Shown here: piece by piece, positions 34,347-46,200 of the stretch
Numbering within the stretch: the stretch's first letter is position 1
How the letters are laid out: each line of letters begins with the position of its first letter
Assembly (NCBI RefSeq): GCF_041381155.1
Contig: NC_091140.1
Location: 25,510,864-25,574,863, forward strand
Direction: 5' to 3'
DNA from: Argopecten irradians
Taxonomy: Eukaryota > Mollusca > Bivalvia > Pectinida > Pectinidae
Length of the DNA: 64,000 nt
Translations under genes and position numbers: made by a program
The notes under the pieces: model-generated
What the model saw: only the letters and a program-made list of their open reading frames with translations
What the model was told of the DNA's origin: nothing
The model's database searches: none

Positions 34347-36089
34347 ATGGAGAATGTGTTTACAGATCAAATTATAAAGAAGAAGACAAATGTCTGTGAA
34401 CTTTTGCAGAAAGCAGTCATCCAATTATGTGAACAGACCTATGCTGATATTACTCATAGCAACTTAGAAGTGGATGGTATCATCTGTATTTCCTTCTCAA
34501 ACTCATGTGACCAACATGTTGTTAAAATTCATGAAAAGTTAGGAAAAGAAAAAACAGAATTGGGCATTAATAAAGAATATGCCAATAATTGTGCAAGCAC
34601 TGATGAAATAAGTAGATTCCAGTCTCCATGTCCGAATTACAATCAAATTTCTGGTCAAGCTTCTTCTCCACAAACAGATATTGAAGTTTTAACCTATAAT
34701 GACCAGGATAATATGCCTGATATTGCTGAATTTGTTGCTGACCAACATGACTTAAAAAATGTTAATGAAAATGAAATGCAAAATGATAATTTGTGTGGAG
34801 TAATGACAGATGCTCAGAATTCAAGAAAAGAATCTCAAGACTTGTCAAATGAGACTGATCGAAGTCCAAGCAAAAAGAAGAGACAATTTGTTGAATCTGT
34901 GGAAGGTGATTATGTGATAGTAAAGGTAGAGCCAGATGATTTGGATATTGAAGAACAGGAAAACTTGAAGGATTCAAATATTGTTCAAAGTTGTTTCAGC
35001 CAAACTTCAAATACATGTTCGTTCTCCCCTAAAAGTGGAAGCTATATACGACAAGACTCTGTAGAGAGGCTATCTGTTGTAGATGATAACAATGACACAA
35101 TGTACATGATTCCCTCAGATTTAGATGCAAACACCAAGACTGAGGCATACCCATACCAACCTTCTGTCCATAACTCTATAGCTGGGGATCGAGGAAACAT
35201 AATAAGTCAAGACGAAACTTCACTCCAGTTTGGAAACAGGTCATCAGCTAATGAAATGTCTGATGTTACTCAACATGAGGGTGTGAATAGTTTGACAAGG
35301 AAAAGCTTTTCACCGAATACCGTATCTCTCAATCCATTAATTACGAAACAGATGAATAAAAAGCAAAGTAGACGAAGCACAGGGTCAATAAATCAGTCGT
35401 CAAATCATGAAGATTTTAATCCAAGTGCTTTCCACAATTTCAATGTACCGTTAGCTCCATTAGATGCAGCACCTGTTCATGATTCTATTGTTTTGTCATC
35501 AACTAGTTTGAGTACTGATTGCAGTTCTGGCTCACATTCCAGTACAATCCACGACTCACAATATCATAGTTATAACTCATTCTCTAACAGTATATCTAAT
35601 ACCAGCAGCCAGCTTCCTGGAGGTAAATCTCGAGTATCTTTGTCAGGTAGATCTCACCTCAGTACCTATAACAACAGAGGAAGAATCAGTGCCTTATCAC
35701 ACGGCAAACGTGGGGGTGCTATGGCTATACCCAGGAATGCAAACTTTGCTACAAAACTCTTAAAGAGAAATCAGAAATCGGCAGTGCCTAACAATGATGT
35801 AAAATCTAGTTTTGTTTGTCCTCCATCTGACAGTTTTATTCCTAGTTGTCCAGGTAGTGATAAGTACCGTACAAGTGAGATGGGTTCAGGTACTAGCCAG
35901 GACAAGCTGTTCTTCTGTAGGTATTGTGGTAAAGGATTCACCATGAAGTGTACACGAAGTCGTCATGAAAAGACAATCTGTTCTCCAGCTGGTACAGGCT
36001 CATATAGGTGTGAGCTTTGTCCTAAGGAATTCACACGATCAGACAGCAGATACAGACATATGTTTAAAGCCCATGGTGTCCAGTCTTGA
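34347..36089 (+). CDS. C2H2-type zinc-finger protein, 580 aa
   Basis: The coding region lies in one exon. The N-terminal 70 residues (LLQKAVIQLCEQTY, later VDGIICISFS) look like a small folded module; I recall similar modules in molluscan zinc-finger proteins, but this is unproven. The middle is long, Ser/Asn/Asp-rich and probably disordered. It has a basic cluster SPSKKKRQF (about residues 172-180, a likely nuclear signal) and a SUMOylation consensus VKVEPDD with Lys193. Two zinc fingers end the protein: C524-x2-C527-x12-H540-x4-C545 (C2HC) and C555-x2-C558-x12-H571-x4-H576. It is probably a nuclear DNA-binding regulator; the target is unknown. The start is the first long-frame ATG after the acceptor; upstream exons would be non-coding. 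Confidence 0.85.
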   Translation: MENVFTDQIIKKKTNVCELLQKAVIQLCEQTYADITHSNLEVDGIICISFSNSCDQHVVKIHEKLGKEKTELGINKEYANNCASTDEISRFQSPCPNYNQISGQASSPQTDIEVLTYNDQDNMPDIAEFVADQHDLKNVNENEMQNDNLCGVMTDAQNSRKESQDLSNETDRSPSKKKRQFVESVEGDYVIVKVEPDDLDIEEQENLKDSNIVQSCFSQTSNTCSFSPKSGSYIRQDSVERLSVVDDNNDTMYMIPSDLDANTKTEAYPYQPSVHNSIAGDRGNIISQDETSLQFGNRSSANEMSDVTQHEGVNSLTRKSFSPNTVSLNPLITKQMNKKQSRRSTGSINQSSNHEDFNPSAFHNFNVPLAPLDAAPVHDSIVLSSTSLSTDCSSGSHSSTIHDSQYHSYNSFSNSISNTSSQLPGGKSRVSLSGRSHLSTYNNRGRISALSHGKRGGAMAIPRNANFATKLLKRNQKSAVPNNDVKSSFVCPPSDSFIPSCPGSDKYRTSEMGSGTSQDKLFFCRYCGKGFTMKCTRSRHEKTICSPAGTGSYRCELCPKEFTRSDSRYRHMFKAHGVQS

Positions 36090-36422
36090 GTTCATGAGGT
36101 GTGTTTAGTGATGTTGACTCATATCATTATTGGTTTTCTTAGATTGAACATCGTGGAAAACTCAAATTGCTTTTTGTCATTCGTCCTTCCCTCCATTCCT
36201 CCCTGTATCCATAAACTATACATAGTTTATATTACTATTTTCAGAAAGTGTAGAAGGTGTTTTTTGTCAAAATTTTGATGTAAGGCTAACCTAAATTCTC
36301 TCTAAAATAATGTGAAATTTATTTAGGGAATATGTATGTATTATGTAGTTACATGGAAAAGCATATATAAAGAAATCCTTGGAATCTATGATCTCTCTAG
36401 TTCCTTTGATATCTCACAATTT

Positions 36423-36428
36423 AATAAA
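36423..36428 (+). terminator. Polyadenylation signal AATAAA
   Basis: AATAAA lies 334 bases after the zinc-finger stop codon. A second AATAAA at 36492-36497 is also possible. Both precede the LTR element. Confidence 0.5.
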
Positions 36429-36555
36429 TGTTCCACAACAATTACTGTTTCAAAGACATATAATGTACATTACAGTTATACATTTCAGTGTAATAAAATC
36501 AGAAATTACATTGTTATAGTATATGGATGCTGATGGTGATACAAGTCTAATGTAT

Positions 36556-37044
36556 TGTAATATAATAATGGAAAAGTTAAATTTAAATTATATTAGTTGT
36601 ACCACTGAAATACATATATGTTTTAACAGTACATATATGTAGTCACAGTCCATGTCTGTAAATGTGGTCTAGCCTTAGGGACCTGTCGTCGTGTAGCGTA
36701 ACATGTTGTCGAGACATTGATGAAAGCTATTTAACCAAACAGTTATACATGAATATGATTTATCATGTCTGCTAATGGTCAGCATTTCGATGTAACCCAG
36801 AATGACTCTGTGCTTAACATTGATTTATAGATATTACTCAACACAAACATGTAGGGCTATTTAAGGCCACCAACCCATGCATAGATTGTCAACTTCCCCC
36901 CAGTATTCGACCATGAATACTGGGCCATACTTTGCCATGCGGAATAAAGTACTGAAACTACAATGCTGCGTTTGACTCAACTTTACTCTACACCAACAAT
37001 ACACCTCATCGTAGATAAAAAGACACAAAGAAAAGAATACTTCA
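36556..37044 (+). repeat. Left LTR
   Basis: It carries its own transcription signals in the expected order: TATTTAAG (36858-36865) and AATAAA (36943-36948). It starts 61 bases downstream of the second zinc-finger polyadenylation signal and in the same orientation. Confidence 0.82.
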
Positions 37045-37046
37045 TT

Positions 37047-37061
37047 TGGCGCTGTGCAGAG
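37047..37061 (+). other. Putative primer-binding site
   Basis: TGGCGCTGTGCAGAG begins with TGG, complementary to a tRNA CCA end, two bases after the left LTR. The matching tRNA was not identified. Confidence 0.5.
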
Positions 37062-39658
37062 AAAAACAACCTGGGTTTGGACACTTCGCGAAACTACTGC
37101 CACTAACGATCATTGGTTCACAGGTACGTGGATTTGTCTAAACTCTTTTAAAAGCAATTATTTGTACCACAAATTTTTCCTTGCACAAAATCATATTACC
37201 GTTTTACCATGGCTATTTCACCACTGAGAACCATACTTATTCTTAGTGAGAATTATTGTTAACTTTATATATAAAGTAAATTTTATTAACTAAAAGCAGT
37301 ATGTAAATTTACTTTGAAATACACACATAAAACGTACACAAAAACACAGACATGCACCACAGGGAGTTGACCACATAAATACATCTATCGCACACATATA
37401 CACCAAAATAAACAACTCATCATTTTGTTATGGAAATGTTTGATTCTATAAATTTATTAATAACCTTGCTAGATATTTTGTTTTACTATGATAAGTTGCC
37501 ACATTTAACATATTCACTGTTTTATCATTTTTTTCACTGATTCTACTATTTCTCTCCAGTGACATGTTCATGAATTAGGTCGATTGTTTTTTATCACATA
37601 TTCAAGAAGGTTCCTTAATGTTTATATATACTATTTTTCTATTACACAAATACACATTTTACATATTTTTACCTAATGGGAAGTTTTATCTCACGTGATT
37701 ACTCACGGAGAAATATATGTCATAGTAACTTTCCATTTATTATGTTAGGGGCAGGGTAGTGATGTGATTAAACACACACGTTAATTTGTAGTTGCTCTGA
37801 TATCCTCATATAACGTAATACGTACATTATACTTTTTATATACATAACAAGTTTTCATACAACATAATACACATGATGATTATATTATTTATTGCATTAT
37901 TGGAGGAAAGTATTACCTGATGCAATTGAATGCAAGGTTTTATTTTTAATAGTTTTCTCCTACATTATTCATTTTACATATACAATATTTAAACTTATGG
38001 AACTTTCTTTGATGAGTGGTCATCTAGATTGCATCATGTCTGAGTTAAGCCGCAAGTACGTACGTCGGCCAGACGCTTTACTAATTACTTGTCATTTACC
38101 CTATGGCAATAACATCGTGAACATGTCCTCGAGGTCGTAATTAGTACATATTAGCTGATACATAAGTATATAGGTTTTTTCCCTCAAGCATTCCAATCCA
38201 ATCATATGCAAGGTTAAGCTAATCGAATCAATAAAGTAACATTGATTATATATATTTACTTACACATTTTTATGAAATTTTGCAGGTATAGGTATATTTT
38301 TCTCATACACAACAAAACATTTTACATTTTATCTAATACAATTCACAAAGTTACTTACTCAAAAAAAAAAAAGAAAAAAAAAAGAAGAAAAAAACACAGA
38401 GTTAAAAAAAATGTAAGGAAAGTAACTCATAAACTATACATGTATGCTATACTTTTGTTATGTTATCATATAGTTTGCACATATTCAATATCTGTGCTTT
38501 TGCAACATAAAGAAATAAATATTGATTAATAAGTAATAATTATCCAATAAGTGTTGCATATATGAAATTGTTATAAGTATCAAAATGTTTTACCCGTAGA
38601 TAATACCCGTAGATAAAGAGACAACTATATTGTTACATTTTACATACGGTTATGTTAGTTTTAACGCTTGAAAGCGCAGTTTACATGTTTATTTTTATAC
38701 TATTTACAACAGCAGTTAATATAGGCCAATAGAACACTACAAGTTCAAGATCGTTTGTTTTGAATTAATTGGCTTTTTAACACATTATAATATATATTCC
38801 TCTGGATATTTTTTTTTTCTACCAGTTAAAATACAAACTAATTATTAGTTAAAATGTTACATGACAGGTCCCATTGTCTCTATGACAAATAAACAATCAT
38901 AATACAACTATTTATTGATACGTATAAAGTTATTGAGTGATTAATTTATTATCTTTTATTCTTCAAAATAGTTTTTCTATATTTCTGGTGATGTCATGGT
39001 ATTATTAGTAATATATTTGTGATTGGTACAATTATTTGCAAAGAAAAGAGTGAAAAGGTAAATCTATCAAAACTTGTCGCTCTTGATTCAAAAGAGAAAA
39101 ATCTTCATCCAAGCCACAGAAAAATCATCTTTAGTACAGCCTCCAGTGATAGAAGAGGATATGCAGTAATCCAGTATACTTTGACTTTAAATTGTCTTCG
39201 TTGTGTATTGACTTGTTTGTGTATGTCGTATCATTTAGTCATCAGAGTTCCATTTCTACACATCTTCATCGAAGAAACTTTTATATATATTTCTCAGCCT
39301 TGTTGTGCGAGATTTCATCGTTGATTTCAAGATGGTTGTACATCGTTTTCAACACTCATTAACTTTCATAACGTGACGGCATATGATAAACATTGATATA
39401 TCTGCGTTGGACATTTTTAAAGTTGTTTTTATATGTTGAGTACTGTGTTTTCATATTCTATGTGGAAGTCTACGTTTTTACATACTACAATTTTTTTGTT
39501 GCTCATATGAATTTCCCTTCAACATTTTTATCAGTATCAATTATTTCCATTTATGGATAAAATATGTAAAAGTTAATTTTTTAGAAATGTAATGATCTAT
39601 TATATCAAATCATTGCTGATTTGATCTAATTTATAACAATATGACGAATGTAATATAA

Positions 39659-40148
39659 TAATGGAAAAGTTAAATTTAAATTATATTAGTTGTACCATTG
39701 AAATACATATATGTTTTAACAGTACATATATGTAGTCACAGTCCATGTCTGTAAATGTGGTCTAGCCTTAGGGACCTGTCGTCGTGTAGCGTAACATGTT
39801 GTCGAGACATTGATGAAAGCTATTTAACCAAACAGTTATACATGACTATGATTTATCATGTCTGCTAATGGTCAGCATTTCGATGTAACTCAGAATGACT
39901 CTGTGCTTAACATTGATTTATAGATATTACTCAACACAAACATGTAGGGCTATTTAAGGCCACCAACCCATGCATAGATTGTCAACTTTCCCCCAGTATT
40001 CGACCATGGGTACTGGGCCATACTTTGCCATGCGGAATAAAGCACTGAAACCACAACTCAGCATTTGACTTATACTCAACTTAACAACAACAACACACCA
40101 CACCAGCTTTAAAGAGGACACACAGAACGCAAAGAAAAGAATACTTCA
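39659..40148 (+). repeat. Right LTR
   Basis: About 98 per cent identical by eye to the left LTR from its start to the AATAAA (40036-40041), with the same TATTTAAG box (39951-39958). It then diverges strongly over about 75 bases before the shared AAAGAAAAGAATACTTCA end. Confidence 0.82.
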
Positions 40149-40267
40149 GTATCGTGGGAAACTGACGAGTGACTGCACTACACTTCGCTGCGCATAATTA
40201 TCAGTGATCATGAGTGTAGCATGTAGTATGATTACCCAAAGGTCTCTCATGATGCTAATTATATATA

Positions 40268-40410
40268 GCTGTGAAACATGATTATAATGAACACACTTAC
40301 AACAAATTCATGGTTATAACATTAATTTTCAATCATTTCCTGTTTAAGGTTCCTATATTATGTGGATATAGTGAACTATTCTTATAACGAAGTGATCCCC
40401 AGAGGTTCAC
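40268..40410. mobile_element. Decayed pogo/mariner-like miniature element
   Basis: TGAAACATGATTATAATGAACACACTT near 40268 and TTATAACGAAGTGATCCCCAGAGGTTC near 40392 match the ends of the element at 43064-43235, but the right terminus is lost. Confidence 0.45.
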
Positions 40411-41671
40411 GTTTTTTTTTACATATTTTTACTAATTCTATCAGAAAGTGAGATGGTCTTGCATTTGATCAGAAGACCTTCCTTTTCAATTGTCCTTGAC
40501 AAGCTGATGGGTTTATACACCCAGTTATGGTATAAACATGAGTGGCTATTTTCTTGAACAAGTTACAACATTTATGAATGATTCCCCATACAAAGTAACA
40601 TTAGAAACAAGTTAATGTATTTAAGTTTTGTGTCATTTTGAAGGAAATCTTTTGTATTCTTATCTTGTTTATAAATACATGTATTTTGATTTTATTTTGA
40701 AAATAATGTTTTAACTTTGTTAGCTGGGTCTTTTAGTCATAATAATGTCAAGATATTGTTTATATAAAGAGGTTTTCGTTCATTATACAGTGATAATACC
40801 CTGGTAACACTTTATTACATTTTGTATTTTATTGTATGTGAGTATGTCATTAAGATTATGTTTTATAACCTAATTCAATTTTGCCCTGATGACGCTGTCA
40901 AAAGACTTCCAACATTTCCACAATCTTTGCTGTATTTTAAAAAATCTTTTGTCCATTGTAAAGAAACTGTGTTATAGATAATGGATATTTCTAGGATAAT
41001 TCAATTAGGCCATAGTTGTGGTTTTTTTTTCTGTTTTGTGTCCGCATGCTGGTAGGTTTTAGGTTTGTTGAGTAAATAAAAAAAAAAAAAAAAAAATTTC
41101 CAAACTGGGCAATAAAAGAGATTTTTACTATTTCCATAAATATAAAATCTATGGAAAGAAAACTTTTCTAAATTTGATCTGCTGAAATGAAATATAACTT
41201 ATTTTTGTAAAAAATGTAAAAATCAGAAACAATTTGAACCTTCCTTAGCAAAACTTTGTGTTTCTTTGTGTGTGTGTTTTTTCGCCTTGCTGAATGGTAG
41301 GTTTAAGAAAATAAAAATGAGGCAAAACAGAAAAAAACACAACTTTGACCTAACTAACTGTTTTCACATGCCAACTATAACTTCTAACTGATTAATGCTG
41401 TAGTCGATCTATGATTAGACATATATATTATATATGTACCAGGTTACGATTCATATGTTCAGATAGAAAGATGATAATTTTCATTCCCTATATATGTGTG
41501 ATGCAATGTGTCAAAATTATCATATAATCACATAGCTATTTGACTTAGTAGGCTATGAACCAAGAGACCTCTCATTCTCAAAACATTGCAACATTGTTTT
41601 TATGAAAAATGACTTTTTCAAACAAATTCTATACCAGCTGTTGTATACAATACAATGCAGCGATTATGCTA
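40411..41671. other. AT-rich non-coding stretch
   Basis: It contains an A-run at about 41078-41096. No gene is recognised. Confidence 0.45.
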
Positions 41672-42037
41672 TTAAAGATGCTCCACCGCCGACAGCATAA
41701 ATGATATTCTTCATTTGAACAATAATTGGAGTTTAATCATGTATATTTATGCCTTCTTAACACAAAAAATAATATAGAATAATTTATTTCGTCTTTGGTA
41801 CCTGCACAACCAGTTCTTCATTCCATATAGGATATAGTGCCACAGAATTTTTTCGGGATGCAATAATTATTTTTCATATTTTTAACTAGTAAATTAGTAA
41901 ATTTAGAAGCTTAAACTTTTCAATGGTGGTAATGATGTAAAGTAAGTTACTTTTGTAAGTGAAGAAAAATACTAAATCTTCTGGTCCTGTTTTTGATATT
42001 GAAAAAATACCATTTGTCAGCGGTGGAGCATCTTTAA
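41672..42037. mobile_element. TTAA-flanked miniature element, copy 1
   Basis: AGATGCTCCACCGCCGACA at the left and its near-complement TGTCAGCGGTGGAGCATCT at the right are each bounded by TTAA (41672-41675 and 42034-42037). The 366-base interior has no transposase. It is the same family as the element at 51544-51906, in the opposite orientation. Confidence 0.88.
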
Positions 42038-43063
42038 TGAAATTTAAATTGGTGCATTCTGTAGTAATGACATATTGAACCTTGTGAAAATGTATTTGAT
42101 TTTCTGGTCTCCGTGTTTGATGTGTGATATAGGTGCTAGTCCTTCCTTTAAAAAGCCTGGTGATACACTTGGAGTAAAATGTATTCAATATTATCTGCAT
42201 TGGTACTGATAAAAAGTACCAAGTCTAAATGTGCCTTAAAGTTAGTTCATGTCTGCTTAGAGCAACTGCTGAGCTATGTCATTTCATGGCAACTAGTAAA
42301 CCATACATCCGTTATGTTAATATTACATATATATTGGATGAGCTACAAGTGAATGAATATCTGAAGCATCCTTGGGTGAAGCAGTCTTTGTAGCAGTATA
42401 TATAAACCATATAATATATACTCCGAAGACTGAAGAACCAGCCCCTTTGTTGAAGTATGGTATAAGATTAGCTGTCATCAAGTCCTTCATCTTATAGGTA
42501 TATAACAGAATCATTCAATGAGAGAGAATTTTTGCTAGATTAAGGGGAACAAATCTTGTATGATCTGGTTTTGTCCTTTTCAAAGATTGTTGTAATGGAC
42601 TACCGGGGTATATATTGTAATGTACGTAAAACTTTTTCTTAAAAATTCGCTCCTTGAGGAAGTCTTGTACACTACTTTTACAGGTATTAAAGTAGTATAT
42701 TGCTCTTTTTATTAAAACAATCCATTGTGAAGTCTTCAGCTTACTGAATCATTGTACACATAATACACAGTTGGTTTGCATAAAGCTCAGCTCACTATGT
42801 ATAACAGTTACATGTACAAGTGTACTGATCAAACCTTTACCAGAGTATTATGGTTATTTGTTGATGATAACTTCTGTTGACTCTGCAGTTTTATCATCAT
42901 TTCCATTTTAAATCTTTCTTCTGATCTACATGTATTTTACACAATCTCTTAATAAATTATTATTATATACAGTGTTTGCATCTGTTAATTGTTAGTTTTT
43001 GTCACCGGAGTCCTTAGCAGGCTTTAAGTAAACATGCCCAATGTAACAGGTATCGTCATGATA

Positions 43064-43235
43064 CAGTAAAACATGTTTATAAGGAACACACTTACAGAGA
43101 ATTCATGGTTACAACATTGTGATTTTTGTTCCCAGGTTCCTATAAGATGTCTATAATGTGTGTGTATATATATAACAAACTATAATAAAGTGATTTTGTT
43201 GGACCAGAGAGGTTTGTTATAACCATGTTTTACTG
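43064..43235. mobile_element. 172-bp pogo/mariner-like miniature element with TA target
   Basis: CAGTAAAACATG at the left and CATGTTTTACTG at the right are perfect complements, each flanked outside by TA (43062-43063, 43236-43237). Inner TTATAAC and AACACACTT motifs extend the inverted ends. CAGT-starting ends with TA duplication are typical of Tc1/mariner/pogo relatives. Confidence 0.75.
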
Positions 43236-43237
43236 TA

Positions 43238-46200
43238 TGCAGTAAAATGCTTGGATGAATTGGGCTTCAAAATTTGTCCAAATCAATATAACTTGCCATG
43301 TATAATGACTAACCTGCTTTCGAGGGCATGTGTGTTACATAGGGTAAATCTATCATTTTCATGTGTCAGCCCTGTCCAGGGTTATAAACCTGTGCGTATA
43401 CTACAGAATTGCCTGGGTAAGAAAACCAAATTGAGAAGTCATAACAATATATGACATTCCTTGCTTTATGGCGTCATATTAAATATAGCGAAATCAAAGG
43501 CTCGTATGAATGAGTCTTGTGTAATCTTTCAGCAACTTCTCAATGTCCTATTGTAAGACTAGGACAATAATGTAATGTTTACGATTACAACCAGACTTGT
43601 GAACATGAATGAACTTGGTGCCCCACTCCAAACAAAGGTCAAATCTGGTTAAATTCCAGTACTGACAATCTATATATAGTCAAACTAGGACAGAAGCAGA
43701 TTCACTTCCCTACCTGTGCGACAAGTTCTGTGTATGTGAAGAGAAACAAGAAATCACAGAAGGCTACTTGGACTTCATTTGTGCATGCATGATTTACAAC
43801 CATCCTTGATATTCCAGAGGCTACTACATTTGTATCATTCTCACATATATCTAGTAACAACTATCACTGGACTATATATATATCGTAGCAAAACTGAAGG
43901 CTTTGTCCAACAAATGTGACATGTAGTTTGATCCTAGAATGTACACCAAAAGAATTGAATAAGCTACACTATTACTGTATGACTATGAAGTTGGATGTTT
44001 CATGGCCTCTGCAAATCTTCAAATAAAGACTCTGAGGGCCTGTGATTGGTCAGTTCATTTCTCCTGAAATGCCTTCTTAAGTTTCACTATGACATAGTCT
44101 AAGGATGGATATAACAACAGTTGTAGTAACCCCTTGAATATCAAGGACCCTTGTATAAAGGAATATATTTTCTGGTTACAAGATACAAAGTCTTGCTTCA
44201 TAACAAAAAGAACTCCAAACTCGTTTAAAATTGATATTTTTTAATAAAGTTGTATTATTATGTATTTACATTTGTATTGACAACGATAATGGATTAATAT
44301 GTGTCATGGTGCAGTCTGTCCTATTGCCAGGGTAGAACTGCTGTATATCTTACATTGTATAATATGTTACCAACAGTTTTTGTCCGCAGACAGAAGGACT
44401 GCCGGACAGACGTGTCGGGTCATCCTAAGGCTTTCTTTGGTATGGGGAGAACGCCCCTCACAAGTAACATTTATATGACCAATGAATAGGCAAGCACCAT
44501 CTTACAGCAAGAATCAATAAGTCATTATCAATGGAATCTCAAAAACCAAACACGATCATGCGTAAAAATTTCTTTACAGTTTGACAATAACACTGTTCTC
44601 CTAGTAATAAAAGAGTTGTACCATTTACACAGCTAAACAGGAATAAAAGTAAATTGTACTGTTATGGTCTTTTTGGTTATTTTAAAACAATTTCTTCTTT
44701 GGAGGTTTAAAATGATAACTTACAGATAAAAGTTCAAGAAATAAAAAAAAAAGTGTTCAAAATATAATATACCTTTCAGGACTCATTAAAGGCAGTTGAC
44801 CAAATGTTCTGTTTAATGTGCAAACTAGTAAGTTTTTGTTAACTAAAGTCTGATAGACAACTAAATGTACTTTAAAATAGACAAGTTTATCCTTTGTTTT
44901 CTGTACATGTATATTTTTGAGATAGTAAATTTATCCTATCAAAATCTTAACTGCCTGTCTTGAAAAATAATGGAAAAATGAATTTCAATTTTGTAATTTT
45001 AGAATGAAGAAATATTTACTTTTGTTAGAATAATCTAATACAAATGTGATTTTTTTTCCTGAATACAAGTATAAAGTACTTTTCTGTCATGATACTGGTC
45101 TAACGGAAGATGCAAGCCCCTTATTCCTTTTCCTTAAAATTCACCATCTATATTAAAAGCATAACGAAATAATTGGAAAAACAAAATGTTCTTTAATTCA
45201 TAAACCACATATATCAAGATAAGAATAAGAGGAAAATGTGATTTTTACTCGAGGATAATTTATTATAAATTAATGATTGAATCTTGACTATAATGCCATA
45301 TTGTTTATGATTAATGATCGAGTTTTGGCAAGCTGTGGTATCCTATTCTGTACAGACACAACATCTACATGGTAAAGATATAATGTACAAACTTCATCGA
45401 ATGAAAATCCATTGTGTTTCAGAAAAAATCTACACTTAACCTTAATTATATAAATGAAGTAAACAGATGTATGAAACAGAATGTACACGATCTTTAACCA
45501 AACAAAATGATAAACTGTGTGATATGTAAAATAATTTCTTGAGATCTAAGCAGGAATTTTGAGCTAAAACACACAAACACCACTATCCTCTGTCACTTGA
45601 ATATCTGTAAAATGTTTTCAAAGAACAACATGATACATGTCTCATAAAACTTTTCATGAATTATATTCCTTAGGTTGATCTTACATATTTTATTTGATAT
45701 CACATTTTAGCACTTTTGCTGGTGTAAATATTGCACTAGAAAGTTAATATAAGGTTTCACTAATATGAAAACTGCAATTTGTGCTAAGATTTGATAAATC
45801 TAATGTTTGCATATATTTGATTATTAACTTGCTTCTAAAACAAGTCCAGTACATTAAAAGAACATCATCAAACATTTGACAGGTAAAGCATTGTTCTCTA
45901 GGATACTAAATCAATTAACGCAGACTCTGATGGGTTTACCATAAAAATGAATATTAATACATGCCATTTTTGTATTTGTGTATCAAAGAGTTATCTGCCC
46001 TTGTTGGTAGGAATTGATTGTGAAGTCATGTGTTTGCAAAAGTAAAATCATATTTTCAGAGAAAAAAGATGTGGATTTCACACACAAAATAATGACATCT
46101 CAATGGATACCTAACTACCAAGGGTGGTAGCTATATAGCTCTATGATATACAACAACAGAATAGTTTATTCCATTTGATTTACTAAAACCACTATTTCTA

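Larger units (their letters stand above)
36556..40148 (+). mobile_element. Non-autonomous LTR retrotransposon, 3.6 kb
   Basis: Two direct repeats of 489-490 bases begin TGTAATATAATAATGG and end AATACTTCA, and both have the TG...CA termini of LTRs. GTAT duplicates the target at 36552-36555 and 40149-40152. TGGCGCTGTGCAGAG starts two bases after the left LTR, where a tRNA primer-binding site is expected. The internal 2.6 kb (37045-39658) is AT-rich and encodes no gag, protease, reverse transcriptase or integrase, so the element depends on a partner. A good polypurine tract before the right LTR was not seen. Confidence 0.82.

Noticed and set aside
41886..42200. Frame similar to the one at 51471-51758
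   Set aside because: Both read through copies of the same TTAA miniature element.
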